Below are positions 6,636 to 14,455 of a stretch of 17,791 nt of DNA, in pieces. The notes beneath the pieces are model-generated. The model had not been told where the DNA came from. It was given only the letters and a program-made list of their open reading frames with translations, and ran no database searches. The stretch's first letter is position 1. Each line of letters opens with the position of its first letter. Both the position numbers and the translations under genes were made by a program. Source of the DNA: Betaproteobacteria bacterium (GTDB taxonomy: Bacteria; Pseudomonadota; Gammaproteobacteria; Burkholderiales; SG8-39); contig JAABRB010000031.1 of assembly GCA_011391185.1 (NCBI GenBank), positions 1 through 17,791 of the forward strand, read 5' to 3'.

Positions 6636-8098
6636 ACGCGGGCGCGGTCGTGCCCAGCGCGCGCGCGGTCGTCATTATCGGCGCCGGCGCGAACGAGCTC
6701 GTCGCGGCGCATACCCTCGCCCGCGCAGGCCGCAAGGTGCTGGTTCTCGAATCGCACGCCGCCCACGACGACGAAGGCTGGTTTCCGCCGCAGATCGCGC
6801 GCGACCTCGGGCTGGACCGCGCAGGGCTGACGGTCGAGCAAGGAGATCCCTGGCTCACGATCCCGCTCCCCGACGGCGGCCGCCTCGCGCTCACGCAGGA
6901 CGTGATGCAGTCGGCCGACGCGATCCGGCGGGTCAGCCCACGCGATGCGGAGCGGTGGCCCGCATTCTGCGCACGGATGGCGCGCCTGGCCCGCCTGCTG
7001 GAAACACTCTATCTGGCGCCACCGCCGGATCTCATGCACCGCGGCCTTGGCGCGCTCATGCGGCACGCACGATTGGGCCTGAGTATCCGGCGGCTCGAAC
7101 GCGAAGGAATCGAGGATCTCTTCCGCATCCTGCCGATGTCGGCCGCCGACTGGCTGGACGACTGGTTCGACAGCGACGCGCTCAAGGGCGCGCTCGGCGC
7201 GGCGGGCGTCCGCCATCTGCGACATGGACCGCGGGCCGGCGGCACCGCGTTCGCGCTGCTCCATCGTCACGTCGGTTCGCCGCCCGGCGTCTTCCGTCCG
7301 GCAACGACCAACGTCACGCGCGCGCTGGGCAGCCTCCGGGGCATCGAGATCCGGCGCGGCGCGGAGATCGCCGCCATCGACGTGCGCGCGGGGCACGTCG
7401 CGGGCGTCACGCTCGCGAGCGGGGAGCACGTCGCCGCACCGGTCGTGGTGTCCGGATTCGATCCACGCCGCACGCTGCTCGAGCTCGTGGACCCGGGATG
7501 GCTCGATCCCGAACTCACGCGCGCAATCCGCAACATCCGTTCACGGGGCGTCACCGCGCGCATGCACCTCACGCTCGACCGGTCCCCGGGATTCGATCGG
7601 CTCGTCATCGCGCCCTCGCTCGATGACCTCGAGCGCGCGTCCGACGACGCGAAGTACGGCCGCATCTCGCAGCGTCCCTGGCTCGAGGCGCATGCGGTCG
7701 ACGCCGCGCCCGACGCCCGTCATCGCATCGCAATCCACGTGCAATACGCGCCGTACGCGCTCGCCGACGGCGAGTGGGACCCAGCGCGCGCGAGCGCGCT
7801 CGGCGACCTGGTGGTGCATGCACTCGCCGAGCACCTTCCGGGCGGCGACGCCGCCATCACCGAGCGCAGCGTCCTCACGCCTCGCGACCTGGAGGCGAGC
7901 GCGGGGTGGCCCGAGGGCCAGCCGGATCATGCCGAGCTGTCCCTCGACCAGTTCCTCTGGATGCGCCCGATCCCCGCCCTGGCGCGCTATCGCACCCCCG
8001 TGGCCGGTCTGTACCTTTGCGGCCCCGCGATGCATCCGGGCGGCGGCATCCTCGGCGCGGCGGGGGTGAACGCCGCGCGGGAAATCCTGCGCGCATGA
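6632..8098 (+). CDS. Second FAD-oxidoreductase paralogue with reduced FAD-binding motifs
   Basis: 488-aa paralogue of the preceding flavoprotein; both share MSxADxLDxWF, VVSGxDPRRTLLEL, the region ending in DAKYG, QYAPYAL and the C-terminal GLYLCGPAMHPGGGILGAAG. The start is GTG at 6632, overlapping the upstream stop (GTGA) and preceded at 5 nt by GGGAG (6622-6626). An ATG further upstream would lie deep inside the neighbouring gene. The nucleotide motif is altered to GAGANE (Glu22 in place of the third glycine), about 20 residues that include the second FAD contact and the aromatic segment are missing after E40, and the central GGNGS loop is gone. The frame is intact and coding-like, so it looks like a maintained, diverged partner and not a pseudogene. 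It may dimerise with the upstream protein; this is inference. Confidence 0.82.
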   Translation: MNAGAVVPSARAVVIIGAGANELVAAHTLARAGRKVLVLESHAAHDDEGWFPPQIARDLGLDRAGLTVEQGDPWLTIPLPDGGRLALTQDVMQSADAIRRVSPRDAERWPAFCARMARLARLLETLYLAPPPDLMHRGLGALMRHARLGLSIRRLEREGIEDLFRILPMSAADWLDDWFDSDALKGALGAAGVRHLRHGPRAGGTAFALLHRHVGSPPGVFRPATTNVTRALGSLRGIEIRRGAEIAAIDVRAGHVAGVTLASGEHVAAPVVVSGFDPRRTLLELVDPGWLDPELTRAIRNIRSRGVTARMHLTLDRSPGFDRLVIAPSLDDLERASDDAKYGRISQRPWLEAHAVDAAPDARHRIAIHVQYAPYALADGEWDPARASALGDLVVHALAEHLPGGDAAITERSVLTPRDLEASAGWPEGQPDHAELSLDQFLWMRPIPALARYRTPVAGLYLCGPAMHPGGGILGAAGVNAAREILRA

Positions 8099-8174
8099 GG
8101 ACGTGGCCGCACGGCGCGCGAGTCGGTCCGACAGATATGCGTTCTCTTGGTGGAGTACACTGCCGCCTCGTTTC

Positions 8175-8179
8175 AGGAG
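8175..8179 (+). promoter_or_regulatory. Ribosome-binding site deciding the permease start
   Basis: AGGAG at 9-nt spacing from the GTG at 8189. The alternative in-frame TTG/GTG codons at 8147-8152 lie upstream of this site and have no Shine-Dalgarno of their own. Confidence 0.75.
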
Positions 8180-8188
8180 ACCCAACCC

Positions 8189-9547
8189 GTGAGCAGTTCT
8201 GCTAGCGCCCAACACGGCACACCGAAACCCGTACTGGCCACCCGCGATGTCGTCGCGATCATCGTCGGACTGGTCATCGGCGCCGGGATCTTCCGGCTGC
8301 CATCGCTCGTCGCGGGCAACAGCGCGAACGAGTTCGTGTTCTACGGCCTGTGGGTGGCGGGCGGGTTGATCTCGCTCATCGGCGCCCTCTGTTACGGGGA
8401 GCTTGCAACCACCTACCCGAACACGGGCGGGGACTATCATTTTCTCAGCCGTGCGTACGGGCGGAGCCTCTCTTTCCTGTTCGCGTGGGCGCGCATCGCG
8501 GTCATCACCACGGGCTCGATCGCAATCCTCGGGTTCACGTTCGGCGACTACGCCTCCAACCTTCTGCGGCTCGGGCCGCACTCCTCGGCGATCTATGCGG
8601 TGCTCGCGGTCCTCGCGCTCACGGCGATCAACGTGGCCGGCATCCGCGAGACGAAGGGCACCCAGAACGTGCTGACCGCAATGCTGGTGGTCGGCGTGCT
8701 GGCCGTCATTGTCGCGGGATTCGCGGCAGATCCGGCAAATGCCGCCCCGGCTGCGTCGAGCGAGACCAAGCCCTGGACGGCCGGGGCGCCGCTCGCCATT
8801 CTGTTCGTGCTGTTCACCTATGGCGGCTGGAACGAAGCGGCCTATGTGTCGGCGGAGTTGAAGGAGCGGCGCAGCATGGTCACCGCGCTCGTCGGCTCGC
8901 TCCTGCTCGTCATGGTCTTCTACCTCGCGATGAACTATGCCTACGTGCGTGCGCTCGGGCTGGCGGGTGTCGCCAAGAGCAGCACGGTCGCCGCCGACCT
9001 GCTGCGTCTGAGCATGGGCGAGGCCGGATCCAAGGCGATCAGCGTCATCATTGCCCTCGCCGCGCTCACTTCGATCAACGCGACGATTATTGTCGGCGCC
9101 CGCTCGAACTACGCGCTCGGACGCGACTGGCCGGTCTTCGCCTGGCTCGGACAATGGCACGATCGCGCGGACGCGCCACGCAACGCGCTCGCGGTGCAGA
9201 GCGTCGTGGCGCTCGCGCTCATCATCGCCGGTGCGTTCGCGGCGCAGATCGAGACCATGGTCAACTACACGATGCCCGTATTCTGGTTCTTCATCATGCT
9301 GGTGGGGATCGGCGTCTTTGTCCTGCGCGTACGCGACCCGGACCGGCCGCGCCCCTTCCGGGTGCCGCTCTACCCGATCACACCGGCGCTCTTCGTGGCG
9401 ACCTGCGCGTACCTCCTCTATTCGAGCCTTGCGTACGTCACGACCGGAGCATGGCTGGGAGTGGGAGTCCTCGCCATCGGCGGGGTGCTGCTCGCGGTCA
9501 ATCTGCGTATCGGCGGCACGGCGGCCGCATCGAGGCAATCCGCATGA
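8189..9547 (+). CDS. APC-family amino-acid permease
   Basis: Inner-membrane amino-acid/polyamine/organocation transporter, 452 aa with about 12 hydrophobic segments. The first helix carries the APC-family unwound motif GLVIGAGIF, followed by GALCYGELATTYPNTGGDYHF, the usual helix 2-3 region. Helices 6 and 8 areas (LFVLFTYGGWNEAAYVSAELK and SINATIIVGARSNYALGRDWP) also fit LAT/APC-type permeases. The start is GTG 8189 with AGGAG upstream; the frame is open further upstream but without signals. The stop overlaps the next start (ATGA). An imported amino acid or related amine would suit the flavoproteins and GcvT-like gene to the left. The exact substrate cannot be read from sequence. Confidence 0.9.
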   Translation: MSSSASAQHGTPKPVLATRDVVAIIVGLVIGAGIFRLPSLVAGNSANEFVFYGLWVAGGLISLIGALCYGELATTYPNTGGDYHFLSRAYGRSLSFLFAWARIAVITTGSIAILGFTFGDYASNLLRLGPHSSAIYAVLAVLALTAINVAGIRETKGTQNVLTAMLVVGVLAVIVAGFAADPANAAPAASSETKPWTAGAPLAILFVLFTYGGWNEAAYVSAELKERRSMVTALVGSLLLVMVFYLAMNYAYVRALGLAGVAKSSTVAADLLRLSMGEAGSKAISVIIALAALTSINATIIVGARSNYALGRDWPVFAWLGQWHDRADAPRNALAVQSVVALALIIAGAFAAQIETMVNYTMPVFWFFIMLVGIGVFVLRVRDPDRPRPFRVPLYPITPALFVATCAYLLYSSLAYVTTGAWLGVGVLAIGGVLLAVNLRIGGTAAASRQSA

Positions 9548-10116
9548 AACGACGCAACTTCCTTGCATGGAGCGGGGCCATCGTCGCCTCGCTCACGATT
9601 CCCGCGGCTTTTGCGCAGCAGAGCGCCACGCCCCGCAAGCTCGAGCAATTCGAGCTCGACGTTCCCTACGTGCCAACCCGGCAGGAAGTGGTCGACGAAA
9701 TGCTCGGCCTCGCCGGCGTGACCGCGAAGGATCTGGTCTACGATCTCGGCTGCGGCGACGGGCGCATCGTCGTCACGGCCGCGACCAAGTTCGGCGCGCG
9801 CGGCGTCGGTGTGGACATCGACCCGGAGCGCATCGAAGAGGCCAACTACATCGCCCAGCGGGTCGGCGTCACGGATCGGGTGAAATTCTTCGTGGGCGAC
9901 CTCTTCGGCGCCGACATCCGCGCGGCGACAGTGGTCACGCTATACCTCCTGCCGGAGATCAACCTGAAGCTCAAGCCGAAGCTGCTGCGCGACCTCCAGC
10001 CGGGCACGCGCATCGTTTCGCACGACTTCACGATGGGGCGCGATTGGCCGCCCGAGAAGACTGTCCGGATGGGCCGGGACACGATCTATCTCTGGACGAT
10101 CCCCGCGCGGCGCTGA
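9544..10116 (+). CDS. Exported class I SAM-dependent methyltransferase-like protein
   Basis: 190-aa protein with an N-terminal export signal (MKRRNFLAWSGAIVASLTIP, Ala-rich end, likely cleavage after A24). It carries a twin arginine (R3, R4), so Tat export is possible though the motif is not canonical. The mature part has the class I methyltransferase motif I, VYDLGCGDGRI (residues 65-75), and an acidic strand-2 end at VGVDID (D91), as in SAM-binding folds. VPYVPTRQEVVDEML and SHDFTMG match a group of small uncharacterised methyltransferases related to FAM173-type lysine methyltransferases. The start ATG overlaps the permease stop (ATGA), indicating coupling. A SAM-binding protein outside the cytoplasm is odd, since SAM is not known to be abundant there; it may bind another ligand or be membrane-anchored facing the cytoplasm. 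Confidence 0.82.
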   Translation: MKRRNFLAWSGAIVASLTIPAAFAQQSATPRKLEQFELDVPYVPTRQEVVDEMLGLAGVTAKDLVYDLGCGDGRIVVTAATKFGARGVGVDIDPERIEEANYIAQRVGVTDRVKFFVGDLFGADIRAATVVTLYLLPEINLKLKPKLLRDLQPGTRIVSHDFTMGRDWPPEKTVRMGRDTIYLWTIPARR

Positions 10117-10185
10117 AGCCCCGCGGCGTCGGGCATCGACTTACGCTCGGCATCATCTTTCACCACGCGGCGTGACGGTCCCCGC

Positions 10186-10839
10186 ATGAACCTGGAACTA
10201 TTCGGTATCGAAAGCGGGGTCGAATCGCGCGCGGAGCCCATCGGCCCCGGTACCGTGGTGCTGCGCGGATTCGCCACGGCCAACGAGTCGACCCTGCTCG
10301 CCGACCTCCGGAGCGTCATCGCGCAGGCGCCGTTGCGCCACATGGTGACGCCGGGCGGATTCCGCATGTCGGTGGCGATGACGAATTGCGGCGCGCTCGG
10401 CTGGGTCACGGATCGAACCGGCTATCGCTACGACCCCATCGATCCCGAAAGCGGCAGGCGCTGGCCGCCCATGCCTGCATCCTTCCTCCGGCTGGCCGGG
10501 AACGCCGCGCAAACCGCGGGCTACCCCGGATTCATACCCGATGCGTGCCTGGTCAATCGGTATGAGGCGGGCGCCAGACTCTCGCTGCATCAGGACAAGA
10601 ACGAGCGCGATTTCGATGCGCCTATCGTCTCCGTCTCGCTCGGCATTCCGGCCGTGTTCCTGTTCGGTGGCGCGAACCGGGCGGACCGGACGACGCGCGT
10701 GCCGTTGCAGCACGGGGACGTGGTCGCATGGGGCGGATCCGACCGGATGCGCTATCACGGGGTGATGCCCCTCAAGGCGGGGCATCATCCGCTGGTCGGC
10801 GACTGCCGGATCAACCTGACTTTCCGCCGCGCCGGCTGA
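10186..10839 (+). CDS. alkB: AlkB, DNA/RNA oxidative demethylase
   Basis: Fe(II)/2-oxoglutarate-dependent dioxygenase that removes 1-methyladenine and 3-methylcytosine lesions from nucleic acids in the cytoplasm. 217 aa; the E. coli protein has 216. The iron ligands are seen as H135 and D137 in LSLHQDKNE and H191 in RYHGV; the 2-oxoglutarate arginines are R208 and R214 in RINLTFRRAG. All are offset by exactly four residues from E. coli AlkB (H131, D133, H187, R204, R210). NRYEAGARL before the HxD motif is also diagnostic. The ATG at 10186 has no evident ribosome-binding site. There is no ada or other alkylation gene nearby. The stop is immediately adjacent (0 nt) to the stop of the convergent FAD oxidoreductase. 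Confidence 0.95.
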   Translation: MNLELFGIESGVESRAEPIGPGTVVLRGFATANESTLLADLRSVIAQAPLRHMVTPGGFRMSVAMTNCGALGWVTDRTGYRYDPIDPESGRRWPPMPASFLRLAGNAAQTAGYPGFIPDACLVNRYEAGARLSLHQDKNERDFDAPIVSVSLGIPAVFLFGGANRADRTTRVPLQHGDVVAWGGSDRMRYHGVMPLKAGHHPLVGDCRINLTFRRAG

Positions 10840-12426
10840 CTACCCGTTCCACTCGGGCGGGGCGACGGGCGTCCAGGACCGGGCGAGCCCGAGGTCGGCG
10901 ACGATCGCGTTGGCCGCGTTGTAGCCCGGCCCGCCGTTTGCGCCGCCGCCGTGGCACGAGGAGCCGCAGAGGTAGAGCCCGTCGATCGGCGTGCGGTTCT
11001 TCGCAAGCTCTGGATGCGGCCGGTTGATGCCGAGTTGCGACGGGACGTAGGCGCCGAGCCGGACCGCGCCGCGCCGCATCGCCGCGTTGCCGCGCTCGAT
11101 GTCGATCGGAGTGAAGAGGAACGTGGCGAGAACGTTGTCCGGCGTCAGGTTCGGCGCATAGCCCCGCCATACGTCGAGCAGGCGCGCCGTGATCTCCGGC
11201 TTGCGACGATCCCATTCCTCGGGACCGCCGGGCAGTGCGTACGGCGCGAACGGCCACCAGAATGCGGCGTGCTTGCCCTGCGGCGCGTAGGTCGGATCGA
11301 AGAGCGAATTGCACGCGCCGTTGCCCATCGGCCAGTCGGGAAACTCGCCGTTCTTGCACTGCTCGAAGCAGCGCACGACCTGCTCGGTGTCGTCGAACCC
11401 GAAGAACACGTTGAACGCGCGGTTGATGTCCGGATCGAATTTCGCCGCGGCGTAGTCGGGCGGCGCGTTGAGCGCGAGGTGGATCGTGACGAGGCTGTGG
11501 TCGCCCCAGTGCCAGGCGTCGAGCTTTTCCCGCACCGGCGCAGGGAAGTGCTGCGCGCCCGCGAGATGCATCGTTCCCGGCGCATCGATGCCGCTCGCCA
11601 CGAATCGCGCCGCGTCGATGCGCGTGCCGTCCGCCAGCCGGACGCCGGTCGCGCGGTTCGACTCGACGACAATCTCGCGCACCGCCGCGCCCGTCTTCAC
11701 GGTTCCGCCGCCGGCCTCGATCACGCGTGCGAGCGCGTGCGAGAGCGAGGCCGATCCGCCGGCCGGGAGCGCAAGGTGCGTGATCGAGGCGAGGATCATA
11801 GGGAAGATGAGCCCGGTACCGGGAACGTTCTCGCCGGTCGTCACGTGCATGAGCAGCTTGAAGAGCGTGCGGATGCGCTGGTCCTCGAAGTGGCGATCCA
11901 CCGCCTGAAAAAGGTCGAGCGGCGCGTGCGCGAGGAACTCGCGGCCTTCCGGGCCGGTGAGGCGCGACCGGATCTCGTCCGGCGCGAGCGGCGGATTGTA
12001 GAGGAGCGAGGTGAAGAACGGCCGCATCTTCACCGCGTAGGTCTCGCTCAGATAGCGGAACGACTCGGCGTCGCGTCGCGAGAAACGCGCGATGGAGGCA
12101 CACGTCTTTTCGACGTCCTTGTGGATCGTGAGCGCGGTGCCGTCGCGCATGGCAACGCCGTTCTGCACCGGCGGCTCGATGTACGCGAAGCCATGGCGGG
12201 CGAGCTCGAGGTCGCGCATCAGCGGGCTCGAGCTGAACGCGATGTAGAAATTCGAGTGCAGGTTGCAGCGGAAGCCCGGGAGTGTCGCATCCTCGGTCGA
12301 GCATCCGCCGCCGATCCGCGGCGCGGCGTCGAGCACGCAGACCTTCAGCCCCGCGCGCGCCATGTACGCGCCGAGCGTGAGGCCGTTGTGGCCGGCCCCC
12401 ACGATCACGCCATCGGATGTGGCCAT
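10840..12426 (-). CDS. Third FAD-dependent oxidoreductase, phytoene-desaturase-like
   Basis: Flavoprotein of 528 aa. The N-terminal Rossmann motif VGAGHNG (G10, G12, G15) is followed by VCVLD (D33) and RIGGGCST, the second FAD contact; the C-terminal signature GLYLCGSSCHGGGANGGPGYNAA lies near residues 488-510. It belongs to the same broad superfamily as the two flavoproteins to the left but is clearly a different branch: a longer LLYNPPLAPDEIRSRL insertion, TGENVPGTG in place of the central loop, and a distinct C-terminal half. The ATG at 12426 has GGAGG 4 nt upstream (complement of 12431-12435). The lactonase-family gene ends 44 nt upstream on the same strand, so the two may form an operon with the lactonase first. 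The substrate is unknown; relatives are commonly annotated only as NAD(P)/FAD-dependent oxidoreductases. Confidence 0.87.
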   Translation of the reverse strand: MATSDGVIVGAGHNGLTLGAYMARAGLKVCVLDAAPRIGGGCSTEDATLPGFRCNLHSNFYIAFSSSPLMRDLELARHGFAYIEPPVQNGVAMRDGTALTIHKDVEKTCASIARFSRRDAESFRYLSETYAVKMRPFFTSLLYNPPLAPDEIRSRLTGPEGREFLAHAPLDLFQAVDRHFEDQRIRTLFKLLMHVTTGENVPGTGLIFPMILASITHLALPAGGSASLSHALARVIEAGGGTVKTGAAVREIVVESNRATGVRLADGTRIDAARFVASGIDAPGTMHLAGAQHFPAPVREKLDAWHWGDHSLVTIHLALNAPPDYAAAKFDPDINRAFNVFFGFDDTEQVVRCFEQCKNGEFPDWPMGNGACNSLFDPTYAPQGKHAAFWWPFAPYALPGGPEEWDRRKPEITARLLDVWRGYAPNLTPDNVLATFLFTPIDIERGNAAMRRGAVRLGAYVPSQLGINRPHPELAKNRTPIDGLYLCGSSCHGGGANGGPGYNAANAIVADLGLARSWTPVAPPEWNG

Positions 12427-12470
12427 TGTTCCTCCGGATTCGTCGGTGCAGATGGAAACGGGAACCGACC

Positions 12471-13586
12471 CTATTCTTCAAAGCTGACGATTTCGACCCA
12501 GCTGGCGCCTTTTCCGCCCGGAAGCTTGCCGAGCAGCGCGAGCGCGCCGCTCGCCGGGTCGATCGAGTACACGGAGATCGTTTCCGATTTCTCGCCGCTC
12601 GCGACGAGGTACCTGCCGCGCGGATCGATGGCGAATCCGCGCGGTTGCGGTTCGGTGGGCGTGCTCGCGAGATACGTGAGCGTGCCGGTTGCGCCATCGA
12701 CGCGGAACGCGCCGAGCGTGCTGCGGGTGCGCTCCGAGACGTACAGGAAACGGCCGTCCGGAGTCAGATGGATGTCCGCCGCCCAGATGTCGTCGTCGGT
12801 GCTGCGCGGTGAGGGCGTGCCCGGCCGGACGATGGCGCCGCGCGGCGCGCCGGGCCGCAGCGCGGTGTCGGCTGGCAGCGCGGACGCCGAGCGCAGCCCG
12901 GTGAGCAGTCCCGTCGCGGCGTCGATGGCGAAAGTGGTGACCGTACCCAGCAGCTCGCTGAGCATGAACAGGAACCGGTTGTCGCCGGAGCAGACGAAAT
13001 GCCGGGGACCCGTCATCGCCGGCATCTGGTAGACCGCCGGCGTGTTCGAAGCGAGCCGGCCGGACTTTGCATCGAAAGTGAAAAGGAAGATCTGATCCGT
13101 GCCCAGCGTGGGGGCGTAGACGAACCGGTTGCTCGCGTCGACGCGGATGGCGTGAGCGTTGCGGCCGACCGGGATCACCTGCAGGGGCTCGGCTGAAACG
13201 CGCCCGTCGCTCCCGATCGCGTTGACGCTGACGAGATGCCCGGAATAGGACGCGGCCAGCAGAAAGCGCCCGGTGATGTCGAGCGAGATATACGGAAAGC
13301 TTTCCGCCAGCGGCGAGGTCGACAGATGCGACAGCGCGCCGCTGCCGGAGTCGATCGAATAGGCGTGCACCGAGAACGGCTTGGACCGGGACGCCGCGTA
13401 CAGGATGCGGCGATCCGGGCTCACGGCCATGGGCATCACCATGTTCGCCACCTTGACGCGCTCGCCCGGCTGCAGTTCGCCCGAGTCGAGCATGCGGTAG
13501 GTGCGGATCTCGCCATCCGCCGCGTTCGAGACGTAGACGAATGTTGCGGCGCGCGCGCCGCCAACCGGCTGTGCCGTCACTGCCAT
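12471..13586 (-). CDS. Lactonase-family seven-bladed beta-propeller protein (6-phosphogluconolactonase YbhE-like)
   Basis: 371 aa, the normal size for the family that includes the E. coli 6-phosphogluconolactonase YbhE. Repeated blade patterns are seen: SxDRRILYAASR, DITGRFLLAASY, DASNRFVYAPT, SGDNRFLFMLS, TPDGRFLYVSER, DPRGRYLVASGE, each ending a blade about 45-60 residues apart, plus internal HAYSIDSGSGALSH and FRVDGATGTLTYL strands. No convincing signal peptide, so it is probably cytoplasmic. The ATG at 13586 follows a purine-rich GAGGGGGG at 4 nt. Members hydrolyse 6-phosphogluconolactone or other lactones, but several family proteins have different or unknown roles. A gluconokinase gene lies about 1.8 kb away, which would share the product 6-phosphogluconate. 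The pairing is suggestive, not proof. Confidence 0.82.
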   Translation of the reverse strand: MAVTAQPVGGARAATFVYVSNAADGEIRTYRMLDSGELQPGERVKVANMVMPMAVSPDRRILYAASRSKPFSVHAYSIDSGSGALSHLSTSPLAESFPYISLDITGRFLLAASYSGHLVSVNAIGSDGRVSAEPLQVIPVGRNAHAIRVDASNRFVYAPTLGTDQIFLFTFDAKSGRLASNTPAVYQMPAMTGPRHFVCSGDNRFLFMLSELLGTVTTFAIDAATGLLTGLRSASALPADTALRPGAPRGAIVRPGTPSPRSTDDDIWAADIHLTPDGRFLYVSERTRSTLGAFRVDGATGTLTYLASTPTEPQPRGFAIDPRGRYLVASGEKSETISVYSIDPASGALALLGKLPGGKGASWVEIVSFEE

Positions 13587-13694
13587 CGTGCCCCCCTCGC
13601 CATGGGCAGCAGCTTAGCCGGAACGGTTCCGATACGCTCGGCGCCCGGCGCATCCCGTCTGCGTGGGGTACGATCGCGCGCTATCCACATTCCC

Positions 13695-13700
13695 GAGGAG
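13695..13700 (+). promoter_or_regulatory. Ribosome-binding site deciding a TTG start
   Basis: GAGGAG 7 nt before TTG 13708. The ATG that directly follows it (13701) is out of frame with the glutathione S-transferase, so the TTG is the supported start. Confidence 0.7.
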
Positions 13701-13707
13701 ATGGATC

Positions 13708-14403
13708 TTGCTCACGTTCTACTACAGCAATGCCCCCAACCCCATGAAAGTCGCATTGTTCCTCGAGGAGGCCGGGCTGGAGTACGCAGCCGTTCCCGTC
13801 GATACACGCAAAGGGGATCAGTTTCAGCCGCAGTTCCTCGCGCTCAATCCCAATGCCAAGGTCCCGGTCATCGTGGATGGCGACGCCACCGTGTTCGACA
13901 GCAACGCCATCCTGCTGTACCTGGCCGAGAAGACGAAACGTTTCCTCCCGGACCAGGCCGAGCGCCCCGCCGCTCGCGGCGAATTACTGTCCTGGCTCAT
14001 GTTCGTCGCGAGTGGCGTCGGCCCTTTCTCGGGGCAGGCGGTGCATTTCCGGCACTACGCACCGGGCCCCGAGAAGTATGCCGTGAACCGCTACGACTTC
14101 GAAGCCGAACGCCACTGGAAAATCATCGAGGGCCGACTGGGGCGCAACGCGTACATGCTGGGATCGACTTACTCGATCCTCGACATGGCGGTCTGGGGCT
14201 GGGCGCGGCTGATCCCTCACGTGCTGTCGGATGACAATGCCTGGACCCGGTTTCCAAACCTGAAGCGGCTGATCGACGAGATCAACGCGCGCCCGGCCGT
14301 GGCGCGCGTGGAAGTCCTGCGACAGAAGCACAAGTTCAAGACGGAGATGGACGATGAAGCCCGGCGCTTCATGTTTCCCCAGCTCAGCCGTCTCGCCGGC
14401 TAG
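13708..14403 (+). CDS. Glutathione S-transferase family protein
   Basis: 231-aa cytosolic GST. The N-terminal thioredoxin-like domain begins MLTFYYSNAPNPMKVALFLEEAG, the usual start of bacterial GSTs of the YfcG/YghU-like group. The glutathione-site signatures are the cis-proline V52-P53 in NPNAKVPVI and the D64-S65 pair in VFDSNAILLYLAEK. The C-terminal helical domain includes GRNAYMLGSTYSILDMAVWGW, containing the N-cap/hydrophobic-staple element SxxDMA of GSTs. TTG 13708 was chosen over a GTG-like upstream codon because of the GAGGAG site and the domain boundary. It is divergent from the lactonase-family gene; the 121-nt gap has a weak TACGAT that could be a -10 box. The physiological substrate is unknown. 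Confidence 0.92.
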   Translation: MLTFYYSNAPNPMKVALFLEEAGLEYAAVPVDTRKGDQFQPQFLALNPNAKVPVIVDGDATVFDSNAILLYLAEKTKRFLPDQAERPAARGELLSWLMFVASGVGPFSGQAVHFRHYAPGPEKYAVNRYDFEAERHWKIIEGRLGRNAYMLGSTYSILDMAVWGWARLIPHVLSDDNAWTRFPNLKRLIDEINARPAVARVEVLRQKHKFKTEMDDEARRFMFPQLSRLAG

Positions 14404-14423
14404 CGCGCCGTCCGGATCGTGGC

Positions 14424-14455
14424 GAGGCGTCATTCCAGACGACGGAACGCGCCTC
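14424..14455. terminator. Hairpin between convergent genes, possible bidirectional terminator
   Basis: GAGGCG (14424-14429) can pair with CGCCTC (14450-14455), with inner TTCC/GGAA pairing. It lies between the end of the GST gene and the stop of the convergent secreted-protein gene. No long T-run follows on either strand, so activity is uncertain. Confidence 0.35.

Noticed and set aside
5055..8098. Carotenoid biosynthesis (phytoene desaturase)
   Set aside because: Only superfamily-level similarity; no phytoene synthase, cyclase or other carotenoid gene is nearby.
7541..9568. 675-codon open frame on the minus strand across the second flavoprotein and the permease
   Set aside because: It is antisense to two well-supported genes, rich in Arg, His, Glu and Asp without any domain pattern, as expected for a shadow frame in GC-rich DNA.
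10811..12697. 628-codon minus-strand frame across the third flavoprotein
   Set aside because: Same strand but a different frame from the intact 528-aa flavoprotein; low-complexity Arg/Ala composition marks it as a shadow.
13701..13703. ATG as start of the glutathione S-transferase
   Set aside because: It is out of frame with the GST coding sequence; the in-frame TTG at 13708 has the correct spacing from GAGGAG.
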